Positions 7,444 to 17,664 of a DNA stretch of 64,000 nucleotides are shown piece by piece. The DNA is from Helicobacter marmotae. GTDB lineage: Bacteria > Campylobacterota > Campylobacteria > Campylobacterales > Helicobacteraceae. A program made the translations under genes and the position numbers. Within the stretch, counting starts at the first letter, position 1. Each line of letters opens with the position of its first letter. Location of the stretch: positions 1-64,000 of the forward strand of contig NZ_NXLR01000001.1 of assembly GCF_003364255.1 (NCBI RefSeq). The letters are read 5' to 3'. The notes under the pieces are model-generated. The model ran no database searches and had not been told where the DNA came from. It was given only the letters and a program-made list of their open reading frames with translations.

Positions 7444-9812
7444 ATGAAAATAACATACAAAATTGCACCTACACTTCCCCTTCTCTTCTCCTTGTGTGCT
7501 TCTGCACAAGCCACGCCCCCAATTGATATGGGAGGCGATTGGGGGGGGGGGGGGTGAGCCCTCAAAGCCCACAGCAAGGCAATCAAAGGACTTTCTTTGA
7601 AGATTCTAGCCAAGATTCTAAACTTTTACTAGCTAATAATACACAGCCGAGCCAAAGCAACTATAACAGCACAAATGAAGCGAGCACGCAAGAAAACAAA
7701 CACTACAAACTTGATACCCTAACCACCACGGCAAATAAATACGAAGCCGAGCTTAGCTCCATAAACTCTTCTGTGCAAATTGCCAGTGAGAAAACATTGC
7801 AAAATGCGCAAGTGAAATCCACAGATGAGCTAAGCAATGTCTTTGCAGGGCTTCATATCTATGCTATGGGGGGCTCTCAATTCCCCTCTGCAGTGCTTAG
7901 AGGGCTATCAAGCCCAGATTTTTACACCAGTGTAGTAAGCCTCTATATAGATGGCATTCCCCAAAGCCCTAATTTTATCTCTCAAGCCTTAAGTGATGTG
8001 GAGCAAATAGAGCTTTTAAGGGGACCTCAAGGCACACTTTATGGAGAAAACGCCCAAGCAGGGGTAGTCTCTATCCGCACGAAAAACCCAATGAAAGGCG
8101 ATTATGCCTATGCCTCACTCACAGGCTCAAGGCTGTATGAAAACTTCAATGCCTACACCGGAGGAGAAATAGTAAAAAATACGCTTTGGGCTAAGGCAAA
8201 TGTGGCATATATCCACGATAATGGCTACCTCCCTAACCCCAATGGAAGCGGAATGCTAAATACCGGCAATACTTTCCTAGCGGGGCTAAGCCTTTATTAT
8301 GCGCCAAGTTCTAGCTTTTTAGCAACTTTAAGCTATAGCTACTACCAAGCCAATAAAAAAAGCCCACATTACTACACTAAAAACCAGCTAAAAGACCTCA
8401 AATACCCTAGCAATGCACAAAATGCCACCTTTGCTAACTTAGGAGATGAGAGCTATGCTTATTTGCTTCATCCATTTGATAAAAACCAAGCCCATAGCGC
8501 AAGTTTAAAGCTTGATTACTCCTTTGGGGATTCACTCCTTAGCTCTATCTCTGCATTTTTAGCTAATGACACATTGGGCAATAGCTATCCTGTCGTGGAG
8601 CTTCATGCTGGGAGGGACAATGGCTACTTCTATGATAATTTACAATTTATCGAAGAAATTCGCCTTGATAGCCAATATGACAATGGCGCGCATTCTGTAT
8701 TTGGAATCTACTACAAATACCTCTCAACTGATAATGGTATGCGCGGCTACAAGGAGGGGTCTTGCCTTTTCCCCACAGATAACACTGGAAATAACTTCCA
8801 AGCCTATCCGGGCTGTGGCTATACAGACTTTGGATTCCGCTCTTCATGGAGGGCAAAAGAGAGTGTCAATACCATAGCACTCTTTGGCGATGGTGCTATT
8901 CCTTTGGGAGAAAGCTTTGATTTGGGTTTGGGCGCAAGGTATCAGTTCTACCATGCAAGTATGTATAGCCAAGTCCCTCCTGTGGATTTAGGACTTATAG
9001 ATGGAAACAAATCATGGCATAGCATAAATCCACGCATTTCTTTAGGCTACCATCTCAATAAACATGCTAAATTCTATATCGCCGCATTGCAAAGCACCAA
9101 GCAAGGGGGCTTTGTGAAATTCCCCTATAGTGTGCAAGATACCACTCCCTATAATCCCGAGCAAATCTATAGTCTAGAGCTAGGAAGCCATTTAACATTT
9201 ACCAATCTTAGGGCAAATGTAGCCTACTACTTTATGTATATTAAGGATAGGCAGAGCTACATAGGCAGCGGCATTTACCAAAGTTTAAAAAATATAGGAG
9301 ATGCCTATTCTACCGGGCTAGAGTTTGACTTTGGCTATTTTGGCTCTAGGCTTTTAGCAAATATTGGAGGGACTATTGGCGTAGCAAAATACCTAAATGG
9401 CGGAGATAATCGCGGTGTAATAAGCATACTTAATAACGGAGCTATTATCCAACAAAGCTATGATGTGAGTAACTTTACATTAAAATTCTCTCCACTCCTT
9501 ACACTCACAGCAAACATAGACTACAACTTTTACCACGCAAATAAACACAGAATCTATGCGGGCTTAAATGGACGTTACTTAAGCAGGCAGTATTTAGATG
9601 ACTTAGACCACAATAGCAATCTTGTGCAAAATGGCTATGCGATAATAGACTTAAACCTCCGCTATGAATATGACAAACTTAGCTTTAAGATATTCTCACA
9701 AAATACTTTTGATACTCGCTATGTAGGCTATGGGCGGGCATTTGGAGGAGCTTACTACTACCTCGCACAAAATCCTTGGAATCTCGGCGCACAAATTGCA
9801 TATAGATATTAA
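7444..9812 (+). CDS. TonB-dependent outer-membrane receptor, phase-variable, OFF (14 G)
   Basis: The start ATG at 7444 begins a signal peptide (KIAPTLPLLFSLCASAQA), after AAGGACA. A run of 14 G at 7541-7554 then puts translation onto TGA at 7555. The remaining receptor, about 750 residues, is intact in another frame: plug domain with QIELLRGPQGTLYGENAQAG, then a beta barrel ending in YRY with a terminal aromatic. Frame counting shows that 12 or 15 G would restore the full protein; a TTG inside the tract region is not a credible start. TonB receptors import siderophores, haem, cobalamin or similar ligands. The ligand here is unknown. The AraC regulator upstream and the shared motif suggest a siderophore-type substrate. 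Confidence 0.9.
7541..7554 (+). repeat. Poly-G tract of 14 (slippage switch)
   Basis: Fourteen consecutive G inside the receptor reading frame, just after the signal peptide. Such homopolymers change length by slipped-strand mispairing in Helicobacter and Campylobacter. Confidence 0.92.
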
Positions 9813-9850
9813 AGCCTATTTTTGCCCTCTCTTAGGCTTAGTCATATTAT

Positions 9851-10622
9851 TTTGATGTCTTGCTCGCGGGAGTAAATCCCGCTTCGCGCCTAAAGTGCCT
9901 ATCGGGGGGCACTCTATGCTAACTTTTTGCCCTTTGTGAGGGTTGTGCAACTCAAGCGGTAGCCAAGTTTGTCATTCTGAGGGCGGGCGTAGCCCAACCG
10001 AAGAATCTCTGTTGGCTTTCTAGTGGCTCGTTTGTGAATTCTTCGGTCGCTACGCTTCCTCAGAATGACAAACTAACTTCCTTTGTTGAAAATTAAATTT
10101 GTTATGTGTGGGTTTGTCTTGCGGGTAGCAAAGTTTGTCATGTTGAGGGCTTTATGCCCGAAACATCTCTGCAAGAATCACTAATCGTGCTTTTTGGTGA
10201 TTCTAAGGGATAGTCGTTAGTATATAAGAGAGATTCTTCGCCTCCTAAAGGAGGCTCTAGACATGACAAACTAATTGCCTCTTCTCAAAGTTAGCTCCGT
10301 CCATCTCAAAGCCTTAAAAAAGTGTGCTTAGTTTGAGAGTTTTTACACATTTTTAGGGGTGAGTAAGGCTAATCGCCTACGATATTCCCCTAAAAATGTG
10401 TAAATCTATCAAAATAAGGGCGGTGATGTTTTAAGGCTCCAAAAAGACAACGCGAAATTAAAAGAAACAACACGCCGCGAAGTATTTGCCGATGATTTTA
10501 AGAGTTTTCAAGGGCGAAGTGAGGGAGTTTATTAAACATAAATGACCGAAACTAAGCCCGCAGAATCTCTTAAAAGCACGGCAAAGACAAGCGGAGACAA
10601 AGAAACAATGCGGGGTAATGAC
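9851..10622. repeat. Composite intergenic repeat block (families B, A, A, C)
   Basis: The space between the receptor and dnaJ has no credible gene. In order: family B hairpin (GCGGGA/TCCCGC at 9866-9882, framed by GATGTCTTG and CGCCTAAAG); family A palindrome (about 9966-10075, TTTGTCATTCTGAG to CAGAATGACAAA); a second A element with TTTGTCATGTTGAG and AGACATGACAAA ends (about 10130-10275); and family C hairpin (10342-10404). A short open stretch follows, resembling the end of a coding sequence (FADDFKSFQGRSEGVY then stop, about 10490-10533). The same order recurs at 17670-18312 and 63368-64000. Confidence 0.75.
10342..10404 (+). repeat. Structured hairpin repeat, family C, copy 1
   Basis: A perfect 18-bp stem: TTTACACATTTTTAGGGG (10342-10359) with CCCCTAAAAATGTGTAAA (10387-10404). 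The 27-base loop has TGAG at its 5' side, CGATATT at its 3' side, and an inner AGGC/GCCT stem. An outer pairing of AGCCTTAAAA with TTTTAAGGCT encloses it. Confidence 0.75.
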
Positions 10623-10633
10623 TTAAAAACACC

Positions 10634-11776
10634 TCAATGCTTACTCTTATGCTGCCCAATCCACTGCTTAATCTTAGTAAAACATTCTTCAAAGACATTT
10701 TTATAAGGCTCGCTTTGCTCACCAAAGCTTTTTTGCAACTCCTCTAAAAGTGCTCTTTGCTCATTATTGAGTTTAGGCGGATAGGTAATTTTAATTTGTG
10801 CGACAAACTTCCCTCTATAAGTGCTATTGACATCTTTAATCCCCTCACCCTCAAAGACAAACTGCTCTTTATCACGCGTATTTGGTGGGATTTTGAGCTC
10901 TAGCTCGCCGCGCAAAGAGGGGATTTTAATACTCGCTCCTAGCACAATGGAAGTAAAAAACACAGGCACTTCTATATATACATTTGTCCCATCGCGCACG
11001 AAGTTTTCATCTTCACTCACACTCACAGAGATGTATAAATCTCCCCTTTTACCATCTTTATCCGCATTCCCGCGTCCGCTAATGCGGATTCTATTCCCAT
11101 CATCAATCCCTTCTGGTATATTGACTTCAAAGCTCTCTTTTTTAGCTTCATAGCCCGAGCCTTTGCATTTAGGGCATTTCTCCTCTACAATGCTCCCCTC
11201 TCCCCTACATGTCGGGCAAGTCTGTGCAAAAGTCATAAACCCTTGCCTCATATAGACTTGTCCCTTTCCATTACAATCTTTGCAATTGACTATCTTGCCA
11301 TCTTTTGCTCCACTTCCCTTGCACGACGGGCAGGCACTTTTGAAGTTAATTTCTATTTGTTTTTTACAGCCAAAGACAGCTTCTTTAAAGCTAAGCTCTA
11401 AGCCTATGATTTCATCAAGATTATATTTGCCATTACTACGTTTCTGTCCGCCAAAGCCAAAGCTCCCTCCAAAGGCAGATTCAAAAATTGAACCTAAATC
11501 ACCAAATATATCGCTAAAGTCCCGCCCGCTAAAGCCGCTAAAACCTGAATTTTGCAACCCCTCTTTGCCATATTTGTCATAAATTTGTCGCTTAGAATCA
11601 TCGCTTAACACCTCATAAGCTTCATTAATACGCTTAAATTGCTCTTCAGCATTTTTATCATTGGGATTCCTATCAGGGTGGTATTTTAGCGCCATTTTGC
11701 GATAAGCCTTTTTAATGCTCTCTTTATCGCTTGTGCGGGTGATTTCTAAAATCTCATAATAATCAAATGTCTCCAA
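10634..11776 (-). CDS. dnaJ: Molecular chaperone DnaJ (Hsp40)
   Basis: A 380-residue cochaperone that stimulates the ATPase of DnaK and delivers unfolded proteins. It has an N-terminal J-domain with the HPD motif (YHPDRNPND), a Gly/Phe-rich linker (about 75-115), four CxxCxGxG zinc repeats ([32 protein letters not shown]), and a C-terminal substrate-binding region. The start is TTG ([10 protein letters not shown]) after GGAG. It is transcribed divergently from recR, with about 125 bases between. Confidence 0.97.
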   Translation of the reverse strand: METFDYYEILEITRTSDKESIKKAYRKMALKYHPDRNPNDKNAEEQFKRINEAYEVLSDDSKRQIYDKYGKEGLQNSGFSGFSGRDFSDIFGDLGSIFESAFGGSFGFGGQKRSNGKYNLDEIIGLELSFKEAVFGCKKQIEINFKSACPSCKGSGAKDGKIVNCKDCNGKGQVYMRQGFMTFAQTCPTCRGEGSIVEEKCPKCKGSGYEAKKESFEVNIPEGIDDGNRIRISGRGNADKDGKRGDLYISVSVSEDENFVRDGTNVYIEVPVFFTSIVLGASIKIPSLRGELELKIPPNTRDKEQFVFEGEGIKDVNSTYRGKFVAQIKITYPPKLNNEQRALLEELQKSFGEQSEPYKNVFEECFTKIKQWIGQHKSKH

Positions 11777-11902
11777 AATTACTCCTAAATGTTATGCGTG
11801 AATCTTAAAATTTTATGGTGGGATTGTATCTAAAATTTATAAGGAGAAGTTAAAAAGTTTGTTAAGATTACGACTTACACTTCAACTCGCAAGGCTTTAG
11901 GT

Positions 11903-12484
11903 ATGAATAGCTATAAAAGCTCTCTTAAAACATTTTTCGAGCTTGTTTCAAGTTTAGAAAAGCTCCCTAGTATTGGTAAAAAAAGTGCGCAAAAAATGGC
12001 ATATACTCTATGTGTGGAAAATCGATTCCTCGCCCTCAATATCGCCCATGCGATTGAAAATGCCGCCCTTTTGGTGCAAAGATGTCAAAAATGCTTTGGC
12101 TTAAGCGAGGGCGAGATATGTGATATTTGCTCCAATGCTCAAAGAGATATAGGCGTGCTTTGCATAGTGGCAAAAGCCCAAGATGTGCTGACTATTGAAG
12201 AAATTGGGGAGTTTGGGGGGCGGTATTTTGTGCTTAATGGAGAGCGTGAAGAGATAGACTTTGAGCTATTAAATCAAAGAATCCACGCAGAGCATATTAA
12301 GGAAGTGATTTTCGCCCTCTCTCCTAGCCTTGCTAACGAAACGATGATGCTTTATATTGAAGATAAGATAGAAGCGAATGTAGTATTTAGCAAAATTGCC
12401 CAAGGAGTACCAACAGGTATAGGCTTAGATTCTATTGACCAGCTCTCCCTCTCCCGTGCCATAAGCGCACGAGTAAGGACTTAA
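11903..12484 (+). CDS. recR: Recombination mediator RecR
   Basis: A 193-residue protein of the RecFOR/RecOR pathway that helps load RecA on gapped DNA. It shows the N-terminal helix-hairpin-helix (LEKLPSIGKKSAQKMA), the four-cysteine zinc finger (CQKCFGLSEGEICDIC, about 67-82), and a Toprim domain (LCIVAKAQDVLTIEE and the IARGVPTG-like segment AQGVPTGIGLD). The length is normal for the family. It is divergent from dnaJ and followed by a cytochrome gene. Confidence 0.96.
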   Translation: MNSYKSSLKTFFELVSSLEKLPSIGKKSAQKMAYTLCVENRFLALNIAHAIENAALLVQRCQKCFGLSEGEICDICSNAQRDIGVLCIVAKAQDVLTIEEIGEFGGRYFVLNGEREEIDFELLNQRIHAEHIKEVIFALSPSLANETMMLYIEDKIEANVVFSKIAQGVPTGIGLDSIDQLSLSRAISARVRT

Positions 12485-12566
12485 GGGAATTTAAGGTAAA
12501 TATTAGATTTTAGTTTATAGAATCCACGCGTTGATTGCATCTAACAATCAATAAGAAAGGACTCAC

Positions 12567-12875
12567 ATGAAAAAGTTGCTTATTTTGACACTTTTAGGTT
12601 TGGCTACTCTTGCATATTCTGCAGAACAACCCGCAGTATTTAAAAAATGTATAGCCTGCCATGGACCTGATGCTAAAAAGGTAGCCCCCGGAAGTAAAGG
12701 CGGTGTAACAATCGCAGGTATGGCGAAGGAAGATTTACTTAGAAAACTCAAAGGTTATAAAGCTAAGACAGAAGACAATGGCGGCGCAAAGGCTATTATG
12801 TATGGTCAAATGGCAAATGTAAGTGATGCGGATATTGAAGCATTAGCCGAATATATCTCCAAACTTCCAAAATAA
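12567..12875 (+). CDS. Periplasmic cytochrome c (c553 type)
   Basis: A 102-residue protein with a signal peptide (MKKLLILTLLGLATLAYS, cut before AEQ), one haem site CIACH near residues 29-33, and a likely axial methionine in MYGQMANVSD. It is the size of the c553 electron carriers that donate to the cbb3 oxidase in Helicobacter. AGAAAGGA precedes the ATG. It lies upstream of alr, separated by a hairpin. Confidence 0.9.
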   Translation: MKKLLILTLLGLATLAYSAEQPAVFKKCIACHGPDAKKVAPGSKGGVTIAGMAKEDLLRKLKGYKAKTEDNGGAKAIMYGQMANVSDADIEALAEYISKLPK

Positions 12876-12883
12876 CTTTAAAC

Positions 12884-12902
12884 GCGCACTTTTAAAGTGC
12901 GC
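12884..12902 (+). terminator. Hairpin between cytochrome c and alr
   Basis: GCGCACTTTTAAAGTGCGC folds into a stem of about 9 bp ending 8 bases before the alr ATG. No U run follows, so it may be a weak terminator or a translation-control hairpin, since alr has no clear ribosome site of its own. Confidence 0.45.
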
Positions 12903-12910
12903 ACTCCCTG

Positions 12911-13948
12911 ATGGCACATATTACCCTCTCCCACAAAGCATATAAACATAATTTCAATCTCATATCTTCATATGTTGGCTCAAATGTAGAAATAGCCGCT
13001 GTGCTAAAAGATAATGCATATGGGCATGGCTTAGAGCAGATAAGTGCATTTGCTAGAGAATGTGGGATTCAAAGTGTGTTTGTTAAAAACTATAGCGAAG
13101 CCTTGCGCGTGAGTGAAGATTTTGCGCATATTACCGCCCTCTATGGTATGCCAGAGGGGAAATTCAGCCCTCATATTGCCTTTGTGGTGAATCAAAAAGA
13201 GCATATCTACGCGCTTAAAAAAGGCACAAAAGTAGAGCTAAAAGTCAATGCAGGTATGAACCGCAATGGCGTGGAATCTAAAGAGCTTGAAGACTTCATC
13301 TTAGCCATTTTAAAGCAAGGCTTAGAACTTGTGGGGGTGTTTTGCCATAATGGCTATGGAGATGAAAAAGATAAGACATTTTATGAGACGCAAAATACCT
13401 TTGCATCTATCAAAACTCACATAAAAGCTTTAAGTCTCAAATATGGCTTTAAATTGCCTAGATTTCATTCCCTTAGCTCATCAGGGGCTATAGCATTAGC
13501 AGGAGAGGGAGGTATAAGCGATGACTTAGTGCGCATAGGTATTGCCCTCTATGGCTACCTTGATGTCGCCTTTGCTAATCCCATAAGCGCACAACTCCAA
13601 AAGGTCGCCGCACTCTATGCCGATAGAGTTTCTACGCGTTATCTCAAAAAAGGCGCTCGCATAGGCTATAGCGGCTGCACAACTCTGCAAGATTCAAGTC
13701 AAATTAGCACGTATGATATTGGCTATGGAGATGGGTTTTTCCGCGTGAGTGAAGATCATAAAGTCTATACCGCCAAAGGCTATCAAATCCTCCCGCGCTC
13801 ATCTATGGACTGCTTTTCGTGCTTGTGTAGTGAGCCTCAAATCTGCGTATTTGATGATGCAAATGTAATTGCTAGGGCTTTTCATACCATTAGCTATGAG
13901 GTGCTCACCCACCTCTCGCCAAACCTCAAACGCATTATTATTAAATGA
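12911..13948 (+). CDS. alr: Alanine racemase
   Basis: A 345-residue PLP enzyme converting L- to D-alanine for peptidoglycan. The PLP lysine lies in AAVLKDNAYGHG (K34); other family segments are VELKVNAGMNRNGV, GIALYGYL, and the C-terminal catalytic region GARIGYSGCT through SSMDCFSC. No Shine-Dalgarno is obvious before the ATG. Its last bases overlap the start of truD (ATGA), so the two are probably translationally coupled. Confidence 0.93.
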   Translation: MAHITLSHKAYKHNFNLISSYVGSNVEIAAVLKDNAYGHGLEQISAFARECGIQSVFVKNYSEALRVSEDFAHITALYGMPEGKFSPHIAFVVNQKEHIYALKKGTKVELKVNAGMNRNGVESKELEDFILAILKQGLELVGVFCHNGYGDEKDKTFYETQNTFASIKTHIKALSLKYGFKLPRFHSLSSSGAIALAGEGGISDDLVRIGIALYGYLDVAFANPISAQLQKVAALYADRVSTRYLKKGARIGYSGCTTLQDSSQISTYDIGYGDGFFRVSEDHKVYTAKGYQILPRSSMDCFSCLCSEPQICVFDDANVIARAFHTISYEVLTHLSPNLKRIIIK

Positions 13949-15066
13949 ATAGAATCTACCCCTTTAGCCATAGCCCCATTGATTGCTACTTTAATCCAAG
14001 CCCGCGTGATTTTGTCATAGAGGAGATTCCATTATATGCCCCAAGTGGGGAGGGGGAGCACTGCCTTATATATATACGCAAAAAGGGCTTAAGTACCTTT
14101 GAGCTTCTCTCACTCCTTGCTTCAATACTAGGCTGCAAGGCTTATGAGATAGGCTATGCTGGGCTAAAGGACAAAGCCGCAACCACATATCAATATATCA
14201 GCATTCATCGCTCCCTCCTGCCTAAGCTTGAAAATGCCGCTAGTATTTTGCAAGAGCGGCAAGTGAAGATTCTAAACATTGCTAAACATCACAACAAGCT
14301 TAGAATCGGGCATCTTAAGGGTAATCGCTTTTTTGTGCGATTAAAAAAATGCACCCCCCTTCATGCACAAAAGCTCCATTGTACTTTAAGCGTCCTTACC
14401 CAAAGTGGATTCCCTAATTATTTTGGCAAGCAACGTTTTGGCAGAGATGGTAGAAATTTTGAAGAGGGCAAAACCCTAGCCAAGATGGCAAACAAATCAA
14501 GGAATAAAAAATTAGATCAATTTCTCATTTCTGCATATCAAAGCTATTTATTTAATATGTGGCTTGCATGCCGCGTGCAACTCTCACAAATGGTGCATTT
14601 TCTCCCTCCGAGTGAAGCCCTAAAAGCACTCAAAAATGCAGAGCTTGAAGCCCTAAAAGCCCTCTCTAGCCATTGTGATACCAAGAGAGTTCAAGCCTTG
14701 CAAGCCCAAAAGCAGCATTTTGTGCTTTTAGAGGGAGATGTTATGGGGCATTATCCCTTTGGCAAGCTTTTTATCAATGATGATACAAAAAGTGCGTGTG
14801 AGCGATTTATGCAAAGAGATATAGCTCCTATGGGCGCACTTAGTGGCAAAAAGCTAACCCCAAGTAGTGCCCTTAGCCTTGTGTGCGAGAAGCCCTATTT
14901 AGATGTTTTGGCTAGAAGTGTGGGCTCAAGGCGATATGCGTGGGTGTGGGCAGAGGATATAGAGGGAGAGTATATCGCCCAAAAGGCGCATTTTGAGCTC
15001 CGCTTTAGCTTGCCTAAGGGGGCTTATGGGACGATTTTCCTTGAAGCTTTGCTGGGGATTGGGTAG
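13945..15066 (+). CDS. truD: tRNA pseudouridine synthase TruD
   Basis: A 373-residue enzyme that makes pseudouridine 13 in tRNA. Family motifs are YAGLKDKAATTYQYISI (with the catalytic aspartate), the NYFGKQRFGRDGRN segment, and the C-terminal GSRRYAWVW. The ATG overlaps the alr stop, giving a two-gene operon. Confidence 0.94.
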   Translation: MNRIYPFSHSPIDCYFNPSPRDFVIEEIPLYAPSGEGEHCLIYIRKKGLSTFELLSLLASILGCKAYEIGYAGLKDKAATTYQYISIHRSLLPKLENAASILQERQVKILNIAKHHNKLRIGHLKGNRFFVRLKKCTPLHAQKLHCTLSVLTQSGFPNYFGKQRFGRDGRNFEEGKTLAKMANKSRNKKLDQFLISAYQSYLFNMWLACRVQLSQMVHFLPPSEALKALKNAELEALKALSSHCDTKRVQALQAQKQHFVLLEGDVMGHYPFGKLFINDDTKSACERFMQRDIAPMGALSGKKLTPSSALSLVCEKPYLDVLARSVGSRRYAWVWAEDIEGEYIAQKAHFELRFSLPKGAYGTIFLEALLGIG

Positions 15067-15158
15067 TCATTACCCCACGTTGTCTCTTTGGAATCTTGAG
15101 AGACAAAGGCAGGGAGGGAAAGCCTCCATTTAATACAAATGAAGACTTCAATTAAGAC

Positions 15159-17406
15159 TTAAAATGTCCATCTACCTTCAACAAATGCACTTCTCCCCTG
15201 CCCGATTAAAAATCCATATCCAGCTATCACATCACTTGAATCAGCATTGTAGTAGCTATAATAGAATGTATCAAAGACATTTCTCACCCCAGCGCTCAAA
15301 GAGAGGTCGCCAAATTTTGCATTCAATCCAATATCTGTTAAGCTATAAGCAGGGATGGTCTTTTGCCCATTGCTTGTGCTGGTGGCACTTTGCCCCATAC
15401 CTGTGGTAGTAAATGTCTCTACATCTTTTTGCTTGCCCATAAAGGTATTTTGCGTCCATATACTAAAGCTCCTGCCTAAAGCAAGCTCAACGCCTATAGT
15501 GCCTTTATAATTACTCACATAAGGGATTTTTAAATCACTTTTAGAGCCATTATTACGCAATACACTTGCGTCTATATAAGTAAAGCTCTCACTTAATCGC
15601 AATATATTATTAAAAAGATACTGCTCTGAGAATAGCTCCACGCCTAGCCTTTGAGTCCTATCATAATTCCCATAAGTTACGCCACTAGCAGAATGGGCAT
15701 TACCAATGGTATAAAACTCATTATGTGTCAAAGTATAAAAAAGTGCTGCAGAGAAGCTCACACTCTCTCCCCAAAAGTCTTTCAAACCTAATTCAAAGGT
15801 ATCATAAGTCTCTTGCTTGAGATTTGTTAAAAGATATTGGCTGCTTTGTCTTGTTAAAAGATTATTAGGCGAGGGGGAGAAAAAGCCTCTTTCATATTTA
15901 GCATACATATTGCCATCATTTGAGTATTGATAGCTTGGGGTAAGCTCTAGGGCAAAGTTATTGCTTGTGGTATTGTAGTTTCTTGCAGCGTCTATGGGAA
16001 TGTTTTGGGTAGGATTTGTAAGACAATTTACTTGTGAAGTAATATTGGCAGCACAAATAAGGACATTTTGGCTATTACTCACATCTGCTTTATACCACGC
16101 ATTTTCATAGCGCGCACCGCCTGTGAGTGAAAAACTCTCTGTGAAATTATACTTTTCTATAGCAAAAAGCGCATTGCTCCATTTGCCACTCTTTAAGGAA
16201 ATCAACATAGGATGAATGTAGAAATTAAAGGCATTGACATTAGTAGGCACACTACTTGCGTCTGCAAAAATCAGTTGGTCCATAATGCGCTTGCCATATT
16301 GATACACACTCTCATAGCCTAAGATAAAGCGCCCATTGCTGTGCTTTAAGTCATATTTAGCAATCAAGCCTATTTTTTGGTCATCAAAAAGCGAGCCACT
16401 TTGGTCAGCTTCAGCTAAGGGGAACAAAAATCTACCACCATAGAGATAATTATTGATTCCCGTTACGCTATCTACATATTTGATTTTATTTAAATGATAA
16501 AAAGCTTTGAGGTCAAACTTGCTATTTTCACTCACATTGGCTTCATAGCCTAAAGATACATCAAGTCGTTGTTGTTTGTTATGTAAATCCCCATTGCCTG
16601 GAGTTTTTCTATCACTTCGTGTGGGATTTGGAATATCATTAAAGGAGTTATTTGGAGAAGTTCTAATATCACCATAGAAATAGTCTATATCAAAGCTAAG
16701 AGAAGAGCCCCCCCCCCGCAAAATCTTTAATGAAGCTCATATTGGCTTGTCCTCCATTTATTTTATCTCCCTCTCTTGGACCACCTCTTAGAAGATATGC
16801 CGCGCCCAAAGAAATATAAGTGCTATCTCCTATTTTTGTGCCAAATTTTGCATCTGCATTGACATTATTTCCCGTAGAAGCAATAACATTTGAGTAGGTA
16901 ATCCCTGCGGAGAAAAAGGGTTGGGCATATCGTCTTTGGGTAATAATATTCACCACGCCGCCTCTTGTGCCATTCCCATACATCACAGCCCCACCGCCGG
17001 GTAAAATCTCTATAGCTTCTATACTATAAGGAGAGAGGGTATTAATAGGGCTTACACCATGAGAGCTATCTAACATATTGGCATATATGCCATTTACGAG
17101 CACTTGCACAGAAGTGTTTGCGCGATTCCCCTGCCCTCTTAAGTCTAAATTGCTCCCTAAGCCCACATTAGCTAAGCCCACAAAAGGCGTATAGCGGAAT
17201 ATATCCTCGCTAGAGCGATACCCTCTCTCTTGAATAGAATCCCTATCTATCTCATAGACATTACGATTTAACTCATCTAAATGAGACTTCATCATATAGC
17301 CATATACAACAGATTTCCCCAAGTTTATAGATTGGCTTTCTTCATCGGCATAAGTGTATGAAACTATGCTCGTTAATGCACTGAAAAATAAAAGATATTT
17401 TTTCAT
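15159..17406 (-). CDS. TonB-dependent receptor, phase-variable, OFF (10 G in mid-barrel)
   Basis: Two adjacent minus-strand frames form one receptor. The N-terminal frame (17406-16696) has a signal peptide, a plug domain with IEAIEILPGGGAVMYGNGTRGGVVNIIT, and the first barrel strands; after ten G it runs to TAG. The C-terminal frame (up to 16721) completes the barrel and ends in a terminal Trp-Thr-Phe. Frame counting gives in-frame fusion at 9 or 12 G. The tract lies near residue 232, inside the barrel and not in the signal peptide, which is unusual. The ATG at 17406 follows AAGGAG. The ligand is unknown. Confidence 0.9.
16708..16717 (-). repeat. Poly-G tract of 10 (C on plus strand)
   Basis: Ten G on the coding strand at the junction of the two receptor frames. 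The slippage site sets the receptor to OFF. Confidence 0.9.
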
Positions 17407-17472
17407 TCATTCTCCTTGTAAAGTAAAGTGAGTTGTGAGTGTATAGAATCTTAAATTAAAGTAATATAAAAA

Positions 17473-17482
17473 ATATAAGAAT
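17473..17482 (-). promoter_or_regulatory. ATATAAGAAT motif upstream of the second receptor
   Basis: The same ten bases, or their near-exact reverse, occur upstream of the third receptor (53960), the ABC pair (39542) and the orphan promoter (36333). It may be part of an iron-responsive box. Confidence 0.35.
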
Positions 17483-17664
17483 TATTTTTAATAATAAAAT
17501 ATTATCGTGCGATTTCTGCGTGATACAAATTTCTTTGCTTTGATAGTAGTAGCCTTGCTCTTTATGTGTGTATGGATTCTTTTTACTTCTTTTATCAATG
17601 CACAATAAAGGGCAAAATATTAGTATAAATTTTAATTTTAAGAGTATCTATTAAGATTGGGTTA

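Noticed and set aside
7539..9812. Receptor starting at TTG 7539
   Set aside because: That start is inside the G tract and lacks a signal peptide. The ATG at 7444 has a ribosome site and leader, and only frame switching joins it to the barrel.
10342..10404. Simple rho-independent terminator
   Set aside because: No U run follows, the loop is long with conserved bases, and copies covary in the stem, so a plain terminator does not explain it.
10821..11153. Plus-strand frames within dnaJ and other genes
   Set aside because: They are shadows of genes with full family motifs on the other strand.
16696..17406. Two separate genes at 15159-16721 and 16696-17406
   Set aside because: They meet at a poly-G tract and together make one normal-length TonB receptor.
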